A DNA stretch of 64,000 nt from Progne subis subis (GCA_022316685.1 JAKJHU010000084.1:629001-693000), one strand, 5' to 3'; positions 1-14,450 are shown, counted from the first letter of the stretch. The notes: generated by a model not told the origin, from the sequence alone. A program made the numbers and translations.

Positions 1-3000
1 ATAATGAAATAGATGTACATGCAGAGCATGCAGGGAAAGAAATTGTGATGTGAGATGGACACAACTGAGTGAACTTCACTATGTCCTACAAGTTACCTCA
101 GCTTTGCAATTTGAGGTTAATGTGACTGATGCATTTAGATTAATGGCACTTGGAGGGGGTTTCTTTTTCACCTTCTGTCAAAATATGTCCAGTATAATTT
201 TATCCATTTTAAATAAAACTGGATGTGAGTCTCCTTTACCATTCAGAAGTTGTTGGACATCTTGAACTGAGAAATTATGAGTCAAGAGCTTTGCAGGTCC
301 TTCCCTCAAAACAAAACTCTTGTGATGCTCTGTGTATATAAAAACTGGCCTGCTTCATAGAAAATGGAAATAGATAAAAACAACTTTTTTCTGGCTGGTA
401 GGTTTTCTCATTGTCAGGGAGGTCCAGGGGACATTTTGACCAAACTCTTCTCACTTTTATCTACTTATGGTACTGCTTAAGAAGAGGTGTGAGTAGTACT
501 GAGAAATCCTTCCAACAACCCACGGTTCAGATTGCAATGAAGAAACATCCAGATTAACTGGCAATGACCTTTCTGAGTAAACATTCCTGCGCTTTGAAAT
601 TCCAGCATTTCTAGTTCTGCCATTTTGCCTTTGATTCTGACCTGGTACAGCTGGAACTAAATATAGATGTGTAAGGTGAAACCCGTGATCACTGTACTTC
701 AAATGTGTCTTTCAACTCGCTTGCTAGAGGCCTTAAAAACTGTGTCATACACCAGTAGTCAGCGGGCAATAATTGCCTCTGCTTCAGATAAATTTACGAT
801 AAGGAGACTTTCATTTGGGAATTTGTTTTATCTAACACCCTTCTTTTTGAGAGATAATTTCCTATCATTCACATATCTTGTAGATGCATATTTTGTCACT
901 TTATGGTAGTGGCAGAATGTTTGTAAAATTAAACAGAAAAATATTTTTACTTTCACTTAACAGTACTTATTTTACTTATTAATAGAATAAATTTCAGTTG
1001 CAACTCGCTGTGGTGTCTAATTTTATGTAATAAACCTTGCTAATAATAGAGTTTAAGGTACAGGGACATTGCTAAAATATAAATAACAAAAAGGAACAAA
1101 TCATATCTGAAACCAACAAGGCTGACATATCCAGAGGGTAATTAAAAAGTCATTAGGTAGTTTTTTAAAGTCATCTGAGGTTTTGGTTGATTAAAGTAAA
1201 AATTTAATATTTGTGTTCTGAAAATTGATGAACAAACAGATACACAATTTTTATCACAGAAAATCAAGCTGTTGGTTAAAGTTGAATTTCTTATGTACTT
1301 CAGACTAATAAAAAAAAAAACCTATCATCAACTATATTCTCCTCTAACAGGAAAAACTGGAGTCACATCCAGTAATGAATGGGGTATGGCTTTGGCTCGT
1401 GTCCAGTTATCCAGAAATTCTCATAGATCAACAGGAACAGACAAGTGAGCCAAACCCAATGAAGCTAATTTTAGCTGGCTGAAACCAACACCATCTGGAT
1501 TTCTGGCCTTGGTGACTTTCTATTGATCCAATTCTTCCAGAATGACTTGATGACAAATGCATAAGGAAGCTTTCCAGGTTCGTAGTGTGAAATGAGAAGG
1601 TTTTGGTATCATCTCCTTTGAGGGTTTCAGAATCTGTGACTTTTTTGGGGTTTTTTTTTGATTGAACGATGTTATTTTCTGTGTGTATAGCAGGTAGACA
1701 TTAGTATTCGTTTCTTTGAACAGGACCAGGAAAGGAGTATATCAATTTAAATTATTTTCTCTCTGAAGCCACAAAAACAGCTTGAACTGGACAGATGAGC
1801 ATGTTTCCCATGTGGTTCAGCTCATCTATACATCTGCTTGCTTATCCCACTTATGTTAATCCAGTCAAAGGAGATTCATGCAGACATCCCAGTTAACTGG
1901 CACTCTGGGTGTGAAGTAGATACAATGAATTATCCCCAGTACAAAATACAAGGGAAATACTCTCACTGCATTCAAACATTGAATAACCTACAAAAATAGT
2001 CTGCCACTGGACATGCTGTGAACTAATAGAATTCAAATTGATCAGGCATTGATTGTGAATAATTTACTCAAATACATAGTTTTAAATCACTTTTAAGACC
2101 AGAGGGCTAAAATTACCAGTTAAAATTTTGTGGCTTGTGGATTTATTTTCTGTCTCTCCATTTACTTCTGTGTGCTTTGAGGTGGTAGCTCTCACAGAGC
2201 AGACTTACCTTAGACGTGACAAAACTAGCGTCCACTTTACAGTTTTTTGATAATGGTAATTATAATGCTAAAATTTGATATGAAAAATAATTTCCGATCT
2301 ACTAACTTCTTTTCTCTGTTAAAATCTCTAAATATAGTAAACAGCATGTTCTAACCCCTAGGGACTGTTAGCTTTTCTGACAGGCCTTGGTTTTAATTTA
2401 CTTATAGAGCAGTAGGATTGCCAGCAGAGCTCACTAATGGCATTATTTGTCCTCAGTGTAGGTATTTAGTGTGTCATTAAATTACATCTCTTAGACATGC
2501 TACATAAACCCCAAATAAAGATATACACTTATTTAGACCTGCTTCAAATTATTAAATAAGCCCTTTTAAATTAATTTCTTTTTTTTTTTTTTTTAGTGAC
2601 TTTGTCCATTCAGGGTGAGAACATTTCAGCTGCTGTTTCTTTCACCACTGTTGGGTAACTTTGCTTTTGCATACCATGTTTCACTGTCACAACTGCTTCG
2701 CCAACAGTATCAGAGGGGTTGGAATCCTAAGGCTTAAAATATTCTTGCACAACATCGCAACATCAAAGTCCTGATGTATGTTTGTTAGACACTTGATAAG
2801 CCCAGAAAGTTGCTTTTCTTTGATGTTGGTATAAACACCAACTTCTGCCTCATCATTGAGGACACCTCCCAGGGCAAGGCCTCCAGTGGCTCATGGCAAA
2901 TTTGCATAGCTCCAGCAGGTGCAGAACAAATGTTCTTCACTCCTTGTTCCCCTGCCATTTCTGAACTAATCATTGTTTCCTTCATTAGTCCTGCTTCCAA

Positions 3001-3548
3001 GCCTGTATTTAGAAGAATACTGCTTTATTGGAGTTCTTGAGAGGATTTTCACGGCTCATCCTTGTAAAGATGCCTTGGGAAGAAATTAGATATTCAAATG
3101 TCTGGGTGTAGATTAAAACAAAGGGTGAGCATTTACAATTTTTTATACCTATTTTTGATTATCTTTAATCAATTAAATCAGAAGCCAGTTGGGAGATGGA
3201 AAGGTAAAAGAGAATTACTGACACTTTGCATATTTACTCCTTACTGAAGTGGATGCTGAATTTAGAAGACCAGATTCTACCTTAAATTAAAACTATGCTA
3301 TCTTTAATTTTAATAATTCTCTTTGGCACATTTTAAATGCTTAGGATTTCCAGAGGGGTGAATTTCCATAGAATGCCTCCTCTTTGATTTATCTTGATTA
3401 AGACAAAATAGGGGCAAACTAATCCCCCTCAGGTAATAGCAAGTTTATTGCTTTATGATCCATTACACAGGTCTGTTGTCCTGCTGATTTTTGCCATTAG
3501 AGAAGCTTGTGTTATATAGAAAGAGAAATTAAAAGCCCCAATATAGCC

Positions 3549-3551
<3 letters not shown>

Positions 3552-3607
<56 letters not shown>
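3552..3607 (+). repeat. T56 homopolymer
   Basis: Uninterrupted run of 56 T, the longest homopolymer in the window. No retrocopied gene with a matching tail is evident on the right-hand side, where a minus-strand insertion would lie. Confidence 0.95.
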
Positions 3608-3610
<3 letters not shown>

Positions 3611-4008
3611 ATATCAATAAACTTGTCACAGAACTTGTCCCGTGTGTGTGTGTTTGGCCAACAAACAAAGTGCCAGCCAGTTATGTTTGCTTTGACACTG
3701 GCCTGAGGTCAAAGACCTGCTGCAGTAAAGGGCAGGTAGAAACCAAAAGGACTCCAGCAGGCAAAGGGATTTACTGCTGTCTTCTTATTCTGCCTGCCTT
3801 GCACCTTCTGTTTGAAGGATTCACTTTTGTTCTGGACAATTCAGCTACAACAGCTATGGCTGCAGGTCAAAATGAGAGTGTACACAATTATAAAAATATA
3901 ACAATGTCAGGCGTGCCCCCTGACCTCAAATCTGATGCTGGGAATAACATGCCTTTGCTGCTGTCAGCAGTCTGTCTGACAGCGTGATGTGAGATGTTTA
4001 AACTAACT

Positions 4009-4041
4009 CATCCATCCGTTCATCCATCCGTCCATCCATCC
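4009..4041 (+). repeat. short (CATC)n-type tandem
   Basis: Imperfect catc/ccgt units in a row (catccatccg, ttcatccatcc, gtccatccatcc). Confidence 0.85.
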
Positions 4042-5520
4042 CCTTCTGCACCTTCCCAAAAATGTTAAAGGCTTGTGTAAGTGATATGGCCTACCTGCCT
4101 GTGGAACTAAATATACTTGAATCTTGTCAACTTTGATCATTGGGTAGTTATTAATACACGGCTCAGACCATCTTATTATGCCGTGGTTATCACTTTGCTA
4201 AGAAATTATGCTGGCAGAGCCAAATTCCTGTCTCGTTATCAGAGTTCAGCTCAGAGGCCTAACTACATCTGCACAGAGATACAGATAATTACCACAGGAG
4301 CATCTCAGGGAGAACAGAAGCAATGCCTTTTAGGGGCAGCAGTGACTGCTTGGAGCTAGGGAGGCTCCATTGCTGCATGGATGTGAAAATAAGACCCTCT
4401 AAAATCACAAGGGAAAAGGAACCTCTATGCTACACAGATCAAAGGGCATTTAGCATTGTTTTTGCAGAAAGAACATAATGCTGGAAAACTCATTTAAAAT
4501 CCCATCCCATTGTACTTTCAATAACACTTTATTCATACAGGTATTATGACTTCCATAGATGTCTCAATATTTTTCCAGCTGGGAAAACTGAGGCTAGAAG
4601 GGTTTCTCTGTTTAAACAAGTGCAATTGGCAGCTGCTATACGAGACTCTTAAAACACATTTCCTTCTTAAAATCCCTAAAGCTGCTTCCCAAACAACATA
4701 AAGTCAGGTATATACTGATTACTATGTAGTTTGTATCCCGGAACACTTGCTAGGAAAAAGAAAATATTTATTTTGATAGAGTGTAAATGTATAAGGACAT
4801 CCTACAGAGAGTAGGTTTAGCTCCCCAAAAAGATAAGATCAGAGCTCAAACAGAGATGCCAGGTCTTGTCCACTGCACAAAACCTTTTACATTCCAGTTG
4901 TTGGCTGAACAAATACAGTAGAAAAGTATTTTGATTTAAAAAGCCCAAAGATTATTTAAGGTAAATAGAACCTTAAAACAACATTTCAGTTCCACATTCC
5001 CAAGATGTTATCATCAAAGATCTTAAGGCAGGGCATCCCTGGAACCTTCAGCACACCTTTGGTGCTTTCATATTTCCTCCTGTACGGCTCATTCGTGAGC
5101 CTTGGAAATGTTTAATGCAAGATGAATCCCCTCTGCCCCCAGGGGGACAGGAATCCTGTCAGGGATCTGAGCCACTTCAGCACTCCCAAAGATCTCTGCT
5201 GCTGAGAGCAGGGCTCAGGGAAGGCTCTACGCCTCACCTGGGGATTGCTGCTGCTTACCCATCCTCGACTTTTGCTCTCTCCTGGCAGCACATTCCACCT
5301 GTGCCAATGCCTCCCCGGGAAGAGCTGCTTGTCCCTCCATGCCCAGCTTCCGGGGCAGTGACCATCCCTGGGTTACAGGCACAGCTGAATTCCTACAAAT
5401 GCAGTTTATGAAAGACCCACGGAAAGCCTGGAAATGCTGTTTCCTGATAAACAACCCTCCAGTTTGAAAGAGACGTTTTTCCTTCTCTTTTCCTTCTCAC
5501 GGAGGACATAATCTTCTAAA

Positions 5521-5690
5521 GGGTCACCTGTTAGCGCTTTCACCTGAAATAATCCTTTATAAGGGTTAATCCCTATAGTGTTTATAAGGAGGCTTTATTT
5601 TCAGGAGCTGTATGATTGCTATAAGCTGCCAGAAAGCACTTTAGTCTGCAGCAGTTGTGTAAACAAAATTAGCACTTTTGCATGGTTGTG
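5521..5690. promoter_or_regulatory. candidate regulatory element (paired E-boxes and TAATCC sites)
   Basis: Two CACCTG E-boxes (5525, 5541) sit 16 bp apart, followed by two TAATCC homeodomain-type sites (5550, 5567) 17 bp apart. The segment is repeat-free. Paired CACCT sites are bound by ZEB-type zinc-finger repressors, and TAATCC by OTX/PITX-type homeodomains. This is motif spotting only. Confidence 0.25.
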
Positions 5691-7164
5691 CTTCAAGCAG
5701 TCACTGAACAATGTAGTAGAAGATGCAATGACATAATGCAAGTAAGAGCTGAAGGAGAAAAACGCTTCACACAAATTAAGTTTTGTTCTGTGAGGCTTCG
5801 CTCAAATCCCACAGTAAAACCCTCCTTTGCTTTGCAGGAAGCCACGTGTTCCTGCTGTCACAGCAGGACTGACTACTCCTCTTCTGCAACCCCAAACACA
5901 AAGAACCCCATGGTTCCAGGGACGAGCAGCAATTTCTCTAGGAGCACTGCTATTTGTATGAATATACATAATTTCCTCCCCTCCTCTTCTTGGGTGTGAG
6001 ATGAAATGATAACTCAGAATCTTAATAACTGAAACGATTCAAATAAGCCTAGAGCTTAATAGTAATAAAAAGTTATATATATCTATACTTTTTCTTATTT
6101 TTAATCCCATGAGGATAAAAATTTACATTATAAAGCTTTCACTTGCCCAACTTCTCTGTAATTAAAATGACATCTCCTTGGTGTCTCTGAGTCAAAATGT
6201 GTCAGCTTTAGAAAAATACCAGCCTAAATAAAATTATAGTTGATTAAAAAGTAATCTTGAAATAATTTTAATATCACTAAAACAAAACATTTTATCTAAG
6301 CACGGTAAATCTACTGAAATGATGAAACAGGCAGCTTCTACTGCATATTTAACATTTTCAGTGAAAATAACATTCTCAGCTCTAGACTACGGCTCCACTC
6401 TGGCATTTTGGAATAATTCCCCTTGCATACTGTGGCATCCACTACATGACTGATCCTTTACAAAACATAGCAATTATAATCAGCACTTAATAATTTCTTT
6501 TATTTTGTATTCTTGTATCAGCTCGTAGCAAACCTGCCTTGCATAAAGTATAATTAAACCCCATTCTTTTGCTGATAGTCCCTTATTTTCCTTGGTGATA
6601 ACGTTCCTCTACTTTTCAGAAACTACTGAGTTAGGATAGCACAAAAACTGTGAATATTATTAATTTGTGCATTGAGACTCACCAACAGACCAAGACTTTC
6701 CTATGCTAAAGCATGTGCAGGCACTGAGACTCAGCTCTTGTTCTGCCTTCTCTGCCCCAAATACAGTTATTTATTCCTAAGTGAGCAATTGTTCACCTCC
6801 TGTTTCTGAATAACATTTCATATTTCATTGGAAGTCTTGTGTTCTCCAATAAGAACCAACTGTGCAACCTTTCCAACTAAGGTATTCTTCTACCTTTTTT
6901 TTTTTTATCTACTTGTTATTTTGAAAAGGATTCAAGTGGCTATTTATTTTATTTATTTTTATTTTATTTTTTGGGGGGATTTGAACCTTAGCAGCCCTTT
7001 GAAAGTGATGTGGCTATTTTGTTGTCACATGTAAAACCTTCTTATTTTAAGTTAGAATTTTTTGAGGTTGCAGTGGATTTCCAAAAATAATTAGTTGAAC
7101 TTTTTGGAAATGTGTTGTATTTCACCATGTTTTTTACTTGCTTAATTATTTATTTTCATAAAAC

Positions 7165-7445
7165 TGTATAATGGGAAAGACCTCCAAGAGCACTGAATCC
7201 AACCTTTGACTGAACCCCATCAGACCCAGTAAACCACATCTCTTAGCACCATATCCAGTCACTTTTTCAACACTTCCAGGGATGGTGACTCCACCACTGC
7301 CTGGGCAACCTGTTTTGATGCCTTCCTTTTAGCAAAAGTACATTTCCTAATAACTTGGACCTCCTCTGATACAACCTGAGGCCATTTCCCCTTGTCCTAT
7401 TACTAATTGCTGGGAAAAAATGCTGACCCCCACATTTTGTGGTAT
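7165..7445 (-). mobile_element. CR1 LINE 3' fragment
   Basis: Antisense CR1 3' end: wording such as gaccaccaag-type 'gacctccaagagcactgaatcc' (here split: gacctccaag, then agcactgaatcc), cttccagggatggtgactcc and cctgggcaacc is diagnostic. It is well diverged and 5'-truncated. Confidence 0.8.
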
Positions 7446-8652
7446 TTTCTCTTTTTTCAGCATAGTGCCTTACTTTTTATCATGTCATATTCTCAATTTT
7501 CAGCCACTTCTCTGGTTTCTCTAAAACTTCCAAAGTACTTTCCAGGGTTCTCAGCTTAAGATTGTCTGGGTGTTTAATGGATATACTTTCTATCATTCTA
7601 CTCAATAATAAGAATTTTTATAAAGAGCAGGTTGAGGATAATCTCTGTAGGATTTTTTTTTAATTTGATGAAGCACCAGGAACAGCAAACCCTTTGAAAA
7701 TCTGTGTCCACTACATTCAGCCAAATGACTGTGATCACTCTTGTTGTGCTGAGATACACAAACCTGCATCATTTATTGGGGCTGTAGATGGATACTTACA
7801 GATCAAATTCTACCATGGGGGACTCCAAACTGATCCACAGCACAGAGATTTTCCGCTTCCTGATGATTTCTGAGGGTACAGAGTTTCTGTGGAAGACTGT
7901 AGCAGACTACAGTGAGGTCTTCAATTATTTGAGGCAAAAATTTTCTCTCATTTTGTGAGTTGTAGAAGTGCAACTTGTGTATGCAGAACGTTACGAAAAT
8001 GCCACTAGAAAAGTGAAATTTGTCTCATTAATATTTTATATTTTTATTATGTTTTCCCATAAGCCAAGGTGTACTAAAGTATTAATCAGAAAATAGATTA
8101 AAAATTACAGTGCAAGTGAAAAGTATTTGATTTATTACAACTTTTAAGTTTTCTTTGGTTCAGTAAATTAATTTTTATGTGACACGGATGTAAGATGTGG
8201 AGATCTTTTTTTCCTGTAATTTCCTTCAATTTCAGAAATTTCATTAGTTATCACAAGATGCAGAAATACCACACAGAACAAATTACAACAAAATCAACCA
8301 TTTTCATAACGAAAAAGGCTTGGATTGCTGCAACAGTTTTTATTTCTGTTTCAAGGAAAAATCAGAGAGGAAATGAAATCACCTGCTGCCCCAATTAGCA
8401 TTTAAATAGCCCCTATTTGGCAGCGAATGTCGTGTGCTTATTTGGGTTAAAGAGGTGAAGAAAGCGTTTGTTCCTATCTGTGCAGCTGCTGCTGGGTCAA
8501 GTTTCTCTTGAAAGGGTGCAGGGACTCATGACTATGCCGGAATTGTTGGACCCAAGACCGCTTCCTAATTCTTTATATCAAGGGCATTTTTGGTCTTATC
8601 CAGGTTCAGAGCAGGATATCCACGTATTTTCCTTGTGCTTTAACCTCCTTGG

Positions 8653-8845
8653 GAAAACAAACAAACAAAACCAACAACAACAAAAAATTAAAAAAAAACC
8701 CAAACCCCCCCCCCAAAAAAAAACAAACACCCACACCAAACACCCTCCCCCCCAAAAAAAACCCCAAAAAAACCAAAAAAAAACCCCCCCCAAAAAAACA
8801 CCAAACCAACCAACCAAACAAACAACAAACCACCCAAAACACAAA
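8653..8845 (+). repeat. A/C-rich low-complexity tract
   Basis: About 190 bp of almost only A and C, including a run of ten C and several runs of three or more C. The complement is G/T-rich. It produces spurious Lys/Pro/Asn and Trp/Gly/Phe frames. Confidence 0.95.
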
Positions 8846-9826
8846 ATGCTCAGGATGGTCCCTGGAGAAGGTTACACGATGTGGGCTCCAGGTGACATGC
8901 CTCACTTCCAAGAGGAGCTCTTGTGGGAGTTATTAATTTCTTCTGGAAACCTGCTTTTCTGCCTTTTCTGCTGTGGTTTCAGTGTGGTGAGACCACTGTT
9001 GCTACAGACCACCCGTGGGCGTGGATGCTTGTGGGTCTTGTGTGAGAGGAAGAATTATCACCACTCTGAGGTGGACCTGTGCCAAGGGGAGTCAAAGCCC
9101 AGCCACACACAGGTGTCAGGTTTAGGATGAGCAGAATGCAGGGTAATTAGGAGGGTGGTTCTGTCCTGAGTGTCTGAGCAGTTGTTTGAGGCCAATGATG
9201 CGGTGTTGGAGTACCTGCCAGGAAATCAAAAGGAGAGATGTTCCTCAAATTTGGGATATTTGAGATATCAAAATGAAGATATTCTTCAAATCATAGGAAT
9301 ATTTACCTCTGCCCCTTCCTGCCTGACAGAGATGGCACAGCAGGGGATAGGGAGGTTGTGGGTTCGTGGCTTTGTTTGTGTGTGAACTACTTCTTACAAG
9401 CAAGAAGTCTCATGTCAGGAAGATTTCTGCTTCTGTGCTGTTTGGATAGCCACTAATCTGCTCTTTGACCTGATTTCACCCGGTCCTAGGTTCAGGGGGG
9501 AGGGAAGTTGTTCAATATATGTGGTGTGAAGCACATCAAGAACCAGCACAGGCTGTACCACTCTTGGTCCAGCTCAGAGAACATGAATGTCTCTGCACAC
9601 ATTGGTGGCTGTGAGTTTCTCACTCAGGCAGGGTAACCTTGTAAAACTCAAGGCACCAGCAGCCCAAAGTGAGCATTTATCTTGGTGAAAGGAAAATCTC
9701 AACCATCCTGTCTCTTTTCCCCACTGCTTATATGCTGTGAGACAGGAAGAGCAAACCCTGGTGTTTCTGCCTTGTTTTCAGTGAGACTATGAATATGCTG
9801 ATTAGCTTGCTCCTGCAATATGTTGA

Positions 9827-9851
9827 GATATATATATCTATATATCTATAT
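9827..9851 (+). repeat. short TA/TATC simple repeat
   Basis: Run of tatatatatcta-type units. Confidence 0.8.
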
Positions 9852-11347
9852 CCCCCAGGAACTGAAGCTGTGAGCCCCTTCACACTGGTCACTGCTAAGT
9901 ATCAGATGGCAAAAATGCCTGTCTTGTTGCACCTTGAACTGTATTCAAGCTGGCAGCTCAAAGGGCAAGATTTTGTAACTGCTCACAGGACCCTGTGTCA
10001 GCAGATTTGCCTTGTGCACTGCCATTTCCCATAAGCATGATATGAATGACCTCATTTGTTCTCACACCTTTCATTTAATGGAGCATATTCTTATTATCCA
10101 TAAAACACTGGATTATATTTAACGCTTAATCTTGATTCAGGGAAAGCACGACAATCTGCAGAGGTACACTGGTGTTTTTTCCTGGCAGCATTGCAGAGCT
10201 GGCAAGTGCTACAAGCAACCAAACAAAAATCATCTTGGCCGAGACATTAAGAGCAAATGTTAACTTCATTTTGGACAAAACTGAATCCCTGGTAATTGCT
10301 CAGGATTGTTCCTTACACGAAGAAGTTGGAGAATAAACACCATCACATCTGTTGGGCATACGGACAGGGAAGTCAGTTAATCTTGGATTTATTTCTAGAT
10401 CTGTAGAGCCATGTTTCATTCTGCTTCTTCCTAAGCAAGCTTCCTAGGAAAAACCTGCAGTGTTCATGTAGGCCCTCATCACCATAAGCCTGAGGCAGAA
10501 CAGCAGCAAGGACAATGTCGTCCAAAGCATGGTTGCTATACTGTGGCTAATAATCTGAAATTACTGGCTAATCAACCTCAGATATACTTAGAAGATAAAT
10601 TATAATCTTTATGCTAGTTTTAGTTAAATTATTGTGCCCCTTCTTTATTTCAGCTGGTCTGTTTATCTTGTTGCTGCTCCCAAATATGTTAACACTTATG
10701 TTCCATGAAAAAAAAAAAGGAAGAGAAAGGCAGAATAATCCTGCCCATAGCGAAATGTTTGGGAGAATATGAAATGTATTGGCTGTAAAATATGACCCTG
10801 GTCTGCAGTTCTTGCTCCAGCCTCTGCTGGATGCATAAAGTCTCAGTCCCTCCCACTCTGTGTAAGGACTTGAGGTATTATAACTAAAATTCAGTGTAGA
10901 TGATAATTACATGACATTATTAATACTATTTAATCTCCCTCTGGTGTTTATAACCCATCTGAAATTTTCCAAAACCTTCTTTATTTTTCTCTCTAAGACC
11001 TCTTCTATGTAGGTGCTGGGAGTGATAATGAAATTAATTCAGAGGCACAGAAAATTTATAGTAATGCATTTTGAATACATACATTTTACAATAGTAATTA
11101 TGTAGAGCTTCATTACAGCTTCTTTAAAAAGCTCCTATTTGGACTCTGTAGAGGGGTTAAGTATCTTTGTCACAATTTTTAATGTAAGCTTGAGCTTCAG
11201 AATAGGTCTAGTCGCATACAAAACACGTAATTCTCCAATGGATGTATTACAAGGTACACTACCAGCCGACCTACCCAGTTTTGTACAATTCCCAGAGACC
11301 TGAAGGTTCTGTTTCCCCACCTTGTGTAATTTCCACATCCCTAACAT

Positions 11348-12192
11348 TCAGCAAGGACTGAGAGATGGACCAGAGGCCCTGGGCAGGTCGGTGAGCTGGC
11401 GTTGTGTGAACCTCATGGATTCCACAAAGTGAAGTGCAAAGTCCTGCACCAGGGTTAGGGCAATCACAAACAGATTGGGCAGAGAAAGGATGAGGGCAGC
11501 CCTGGGAGAAGGACTTGGAGATGCTGGGTGAGGAAAAACACCCCGTGAGCTGGCCCTGAGCGCTGCCATCCCAGAAACCAACAGAGTCCAGGGCTCATCC
11601 ACAGCACTGTGACCACCACGTTGAGGAAGGGCATCCTCCTCTCTGCTCCACACTTGTGAGCCCCCACCGGGATCTCTGTGTCCTGAAGTTCTCAACATAA
11701 TAAAGACATGGAAATGTTGGAGTAAGTCCAGAGGAGGCCATGAAGTTGCTGAGGGCACTGGAGCACCTCTCCCCTGGAGCCCGGCCGGGACAGCTGGGAA
11801 CGCTCAGCCCAGAGAAGGGAAGGTTGTGTGGAGACCTCACAGCAACTTCCAGGGTCTGCAGGGGCTACAGGGAACAGGAGAGGGACAATTCATCAGGAAC
11901 TGGAGTGTCAGGACAAGGGGAAATGGCTTCCCATTGGCAGAGAGTAAGTTTAGATTAGATATTATGAAGAAATCCTTCCCTGTGAGGGTGGGGCAGCCCT
12001 GGCACAGGGTGCCCAGAGAAGTTGTGGCTGCCCCTGGGTCTCTGGAAGTGCCCAAGACCAACTGGTGTCTAGGTTGAACAAATCTTGGAGCAACCTGAGA
12101 TAGTGGAAGATGTCCCTGCACGTGGCAGGGGGTGGGACTGGATGGGCTTTAAGGTCTCTTCAACACAAACCATTCTGGGATTCTGGGATTCT
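11348..12192 (+). mobile_element. CR1 LINE 3' fragment, longest in the window
   Basis: Sense-oriented 3' part of a CR1, about 845 bp. It includes gtgcaaagtcctgcacc (end of the reverse-transcriptase frame region), gtgagggtggggcagccctgg, cagggtgcccagagaag, and the terminal short repeats attctgggattctg that mark a CR1 3' end. (Quoted pieces are separate matches.) Open frames over it are decayed. Confidence 0.88.
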
Positions 12193-14401
12193 GTAAATTA
12201 AGATGAATATAGGCTTTATTATTTCACAGAACACATTTAACACTTCAGTGTTTCTGTGGCAGAAATTAATAACTGAAGTCCCATCCAATGCTTTGATTCA
12301 GTTAAGCGCATTAGGAAGATCTGTGTTTGTAATCTGGAATTATATTGACAATTTTCTTGCCCTGATTCTCCGTGTAGCTCACCAGTGCAATTCCACTGCT
12401 TCTTTAGAGATAGTTGCAATTTAGTCCACTGGAAAAAAGAAGAACACCAGGACCATTTTGAATAAACTAAAACTCCAAATTTAGTTCAGAATTAATACAA
12501 ACAATTTTTCCAAAAGAGAAGCATTCATTGCTGTGGTAGAAACGTTTTCATATGCTGAATAAGAATTCTTGACTTAATTTTTTTTGTGTATGCACGTAGA
12601 GATCTGAGCATTTCCTGCTACCAATGAAACAACACTTGCATAGGAAGAGAACATTTAGATGCAAAGATCAGCTGCACATTCCCCCTAGAGCTGAGCCATA
12701 AACAAACAAATAAAACACCAAAGCATTTTCAGGAAATATTTTGTTTTACCTTCTACTCTTTTCAACAATTTGAATTGCTACAGACAACAATCATGCAGTT
12801 ATTATATTTCACAATATCAAGACAGCATTTATGCACGTGTTTGTGAGATTTACACTTGTGTGAAGCCAGACTCATCCCAGAGGGTTGGTAGAAACAACTG
12901 CCGTTATAAATTCAAGTTCAGGTTAAGTAGCTGTCATCCATCAGTGCTGTAAATAGCACTGCTGGCATCAAACTGGAGATAAAAAGCCTCCACTTTGGGA
13001 GGATAAACTTATAAATTGAATGGAAAATATTCCAATAGTCAAATAATCTACAATGTAGAAGATTAAGTTTATACAACATTCTTCCTGGAAAAGGAACAAT
13101 TTTAGATTTTTATATACAGCTTCATAAATAAGGCTTTGGATCAGTATTTCTTTGAGAATGTATTTAAGACTATATATTTTGTTTGAAGCCAACAATTTAG
13201 GTACTTTTCCCCTCTTTTAGGCAGTCAGGAGTGACATCATCTTTTGTTTTGAATGGAAGGCAATTTGGTCTCTGTGGCACCAAGCACAAGCCAATCCTCA
13301 ACACCAGTAACATCCCAGAAACAAGCAAGCAAGCAGCTTCCAAAGGCTTTAAGGACTCATATTCCCTGCCACAATATCCAGGTCATAAAGAGGTTTTTTT
13401 TGGCTCTGGGTATGGGGTAGAAGGAGGTCATGGCTCACAGCACTGCCAGAATTCTTAGCCTGACTGTGCCTCATTTTTCAAATGAGGACTAAGGTGAATA
13501 AGAACATTCCTTTTAAATTTGGGATAATTTATCATGGTGTGGGTTTGTCTGTATGCCTCTCCATTGCCCAGTACTACAGATCAGTTTGTAGTTCTGAAAC
13601 TGAAGTTGTAAAAATGGTAATAGAAGGCATTTCAAAGACTTTGAGACGAAGAGTTGTGGTGTTTCTTTATGAGACCAGATGGCTGCCGATGGCAAAAGGA
13701 AAGAGCCTGCTCTCTCACTGGGGGAATATCACGGCTGTGTTCTGGAGTCCTGTTCCTGCCGGCTGGAGTCACTTTCCTGTCCACGCCATGCCAGAGAGAG
13801 AGCGAGAGCCCTCGTCCCAGGGCTTTTTCCCTGGGGGACAGGGCCCAGAGGCAGGGACAAGCCACTGCCCAATCAGGGATAAAGTGGGAGTGGAACAGAG
13901 CTGGGTTACATTCCAGTGTGGGGATGGGCGCTGCTCAGCGGGGACAAACCACGTGATAGTTTCCAAGGGGAACCGGGAAAACATTACAGATCCGATGAAA
14001 CACAATATAAACCAAATGAATGCATTACAACAATGAGTTCTATCACACAATGATGAAGAATTTTAGCAGTTTGTGTTTCCCCTGCGATTTATCTGGAAGT
14101 ATCCATGAACACTGAATCTATGAATCTTCTGCTCTGTTTTATTTTCTCCAACAGATCTTTATGATAATTCATTCTTCATAAACTGTATTTTCATGTGTTG
14201 ATTTATGCACTAAAACACTTCCACAGATTAAAATTTCTTCCTTATCTCTACAAGAAACATGGTTCAATTCTTTTTCTTTTTAGTCAGGACAAAAGGAGAT
14301 AGAAGAAGAACATGATTTTCCTGCTGAATTTGAAGCAGTATGAGGTGTAGCCAAATCCCTAAAGTCCAGCCCCAATGAGATCTCCAGAGACTTTTGAGTT
14401 T

Positions 14402-14450
14402 CATTTTTTTTTTTAGGATCCAGATTTTTTTTTTTTTTTTTCCCCCCCCT
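14402..14450 (+). repeat. T/C-rich low-complexity tract
   Basis: Two T-runs separated by aggatccaga, the second leading into a run of eight C and a further ctcc. Confidence 0.85.

Noticed and set aside
2600..3030. Possible old processed pseudogene on the minus strand
   Set aside because: Several frames look protein-like, but they need repeated frame changes and match no family I can name; a translated database search would be needed.
3646..3987. 113-codon + strand frame after the T56 run
   Set aside because: No recognisable domain, no splice structure and no homology I can name.
8468..9130. 220-codon frame rich in Lys, Pro, Asn
   Set aside because: It runs through the A/C-rich low-complexity tract; the flanking parts match no protein I know.
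11348..12121. Several 70-136 codon frames on both strands
   Set aside because: All overlie a CR1 3' fragment.
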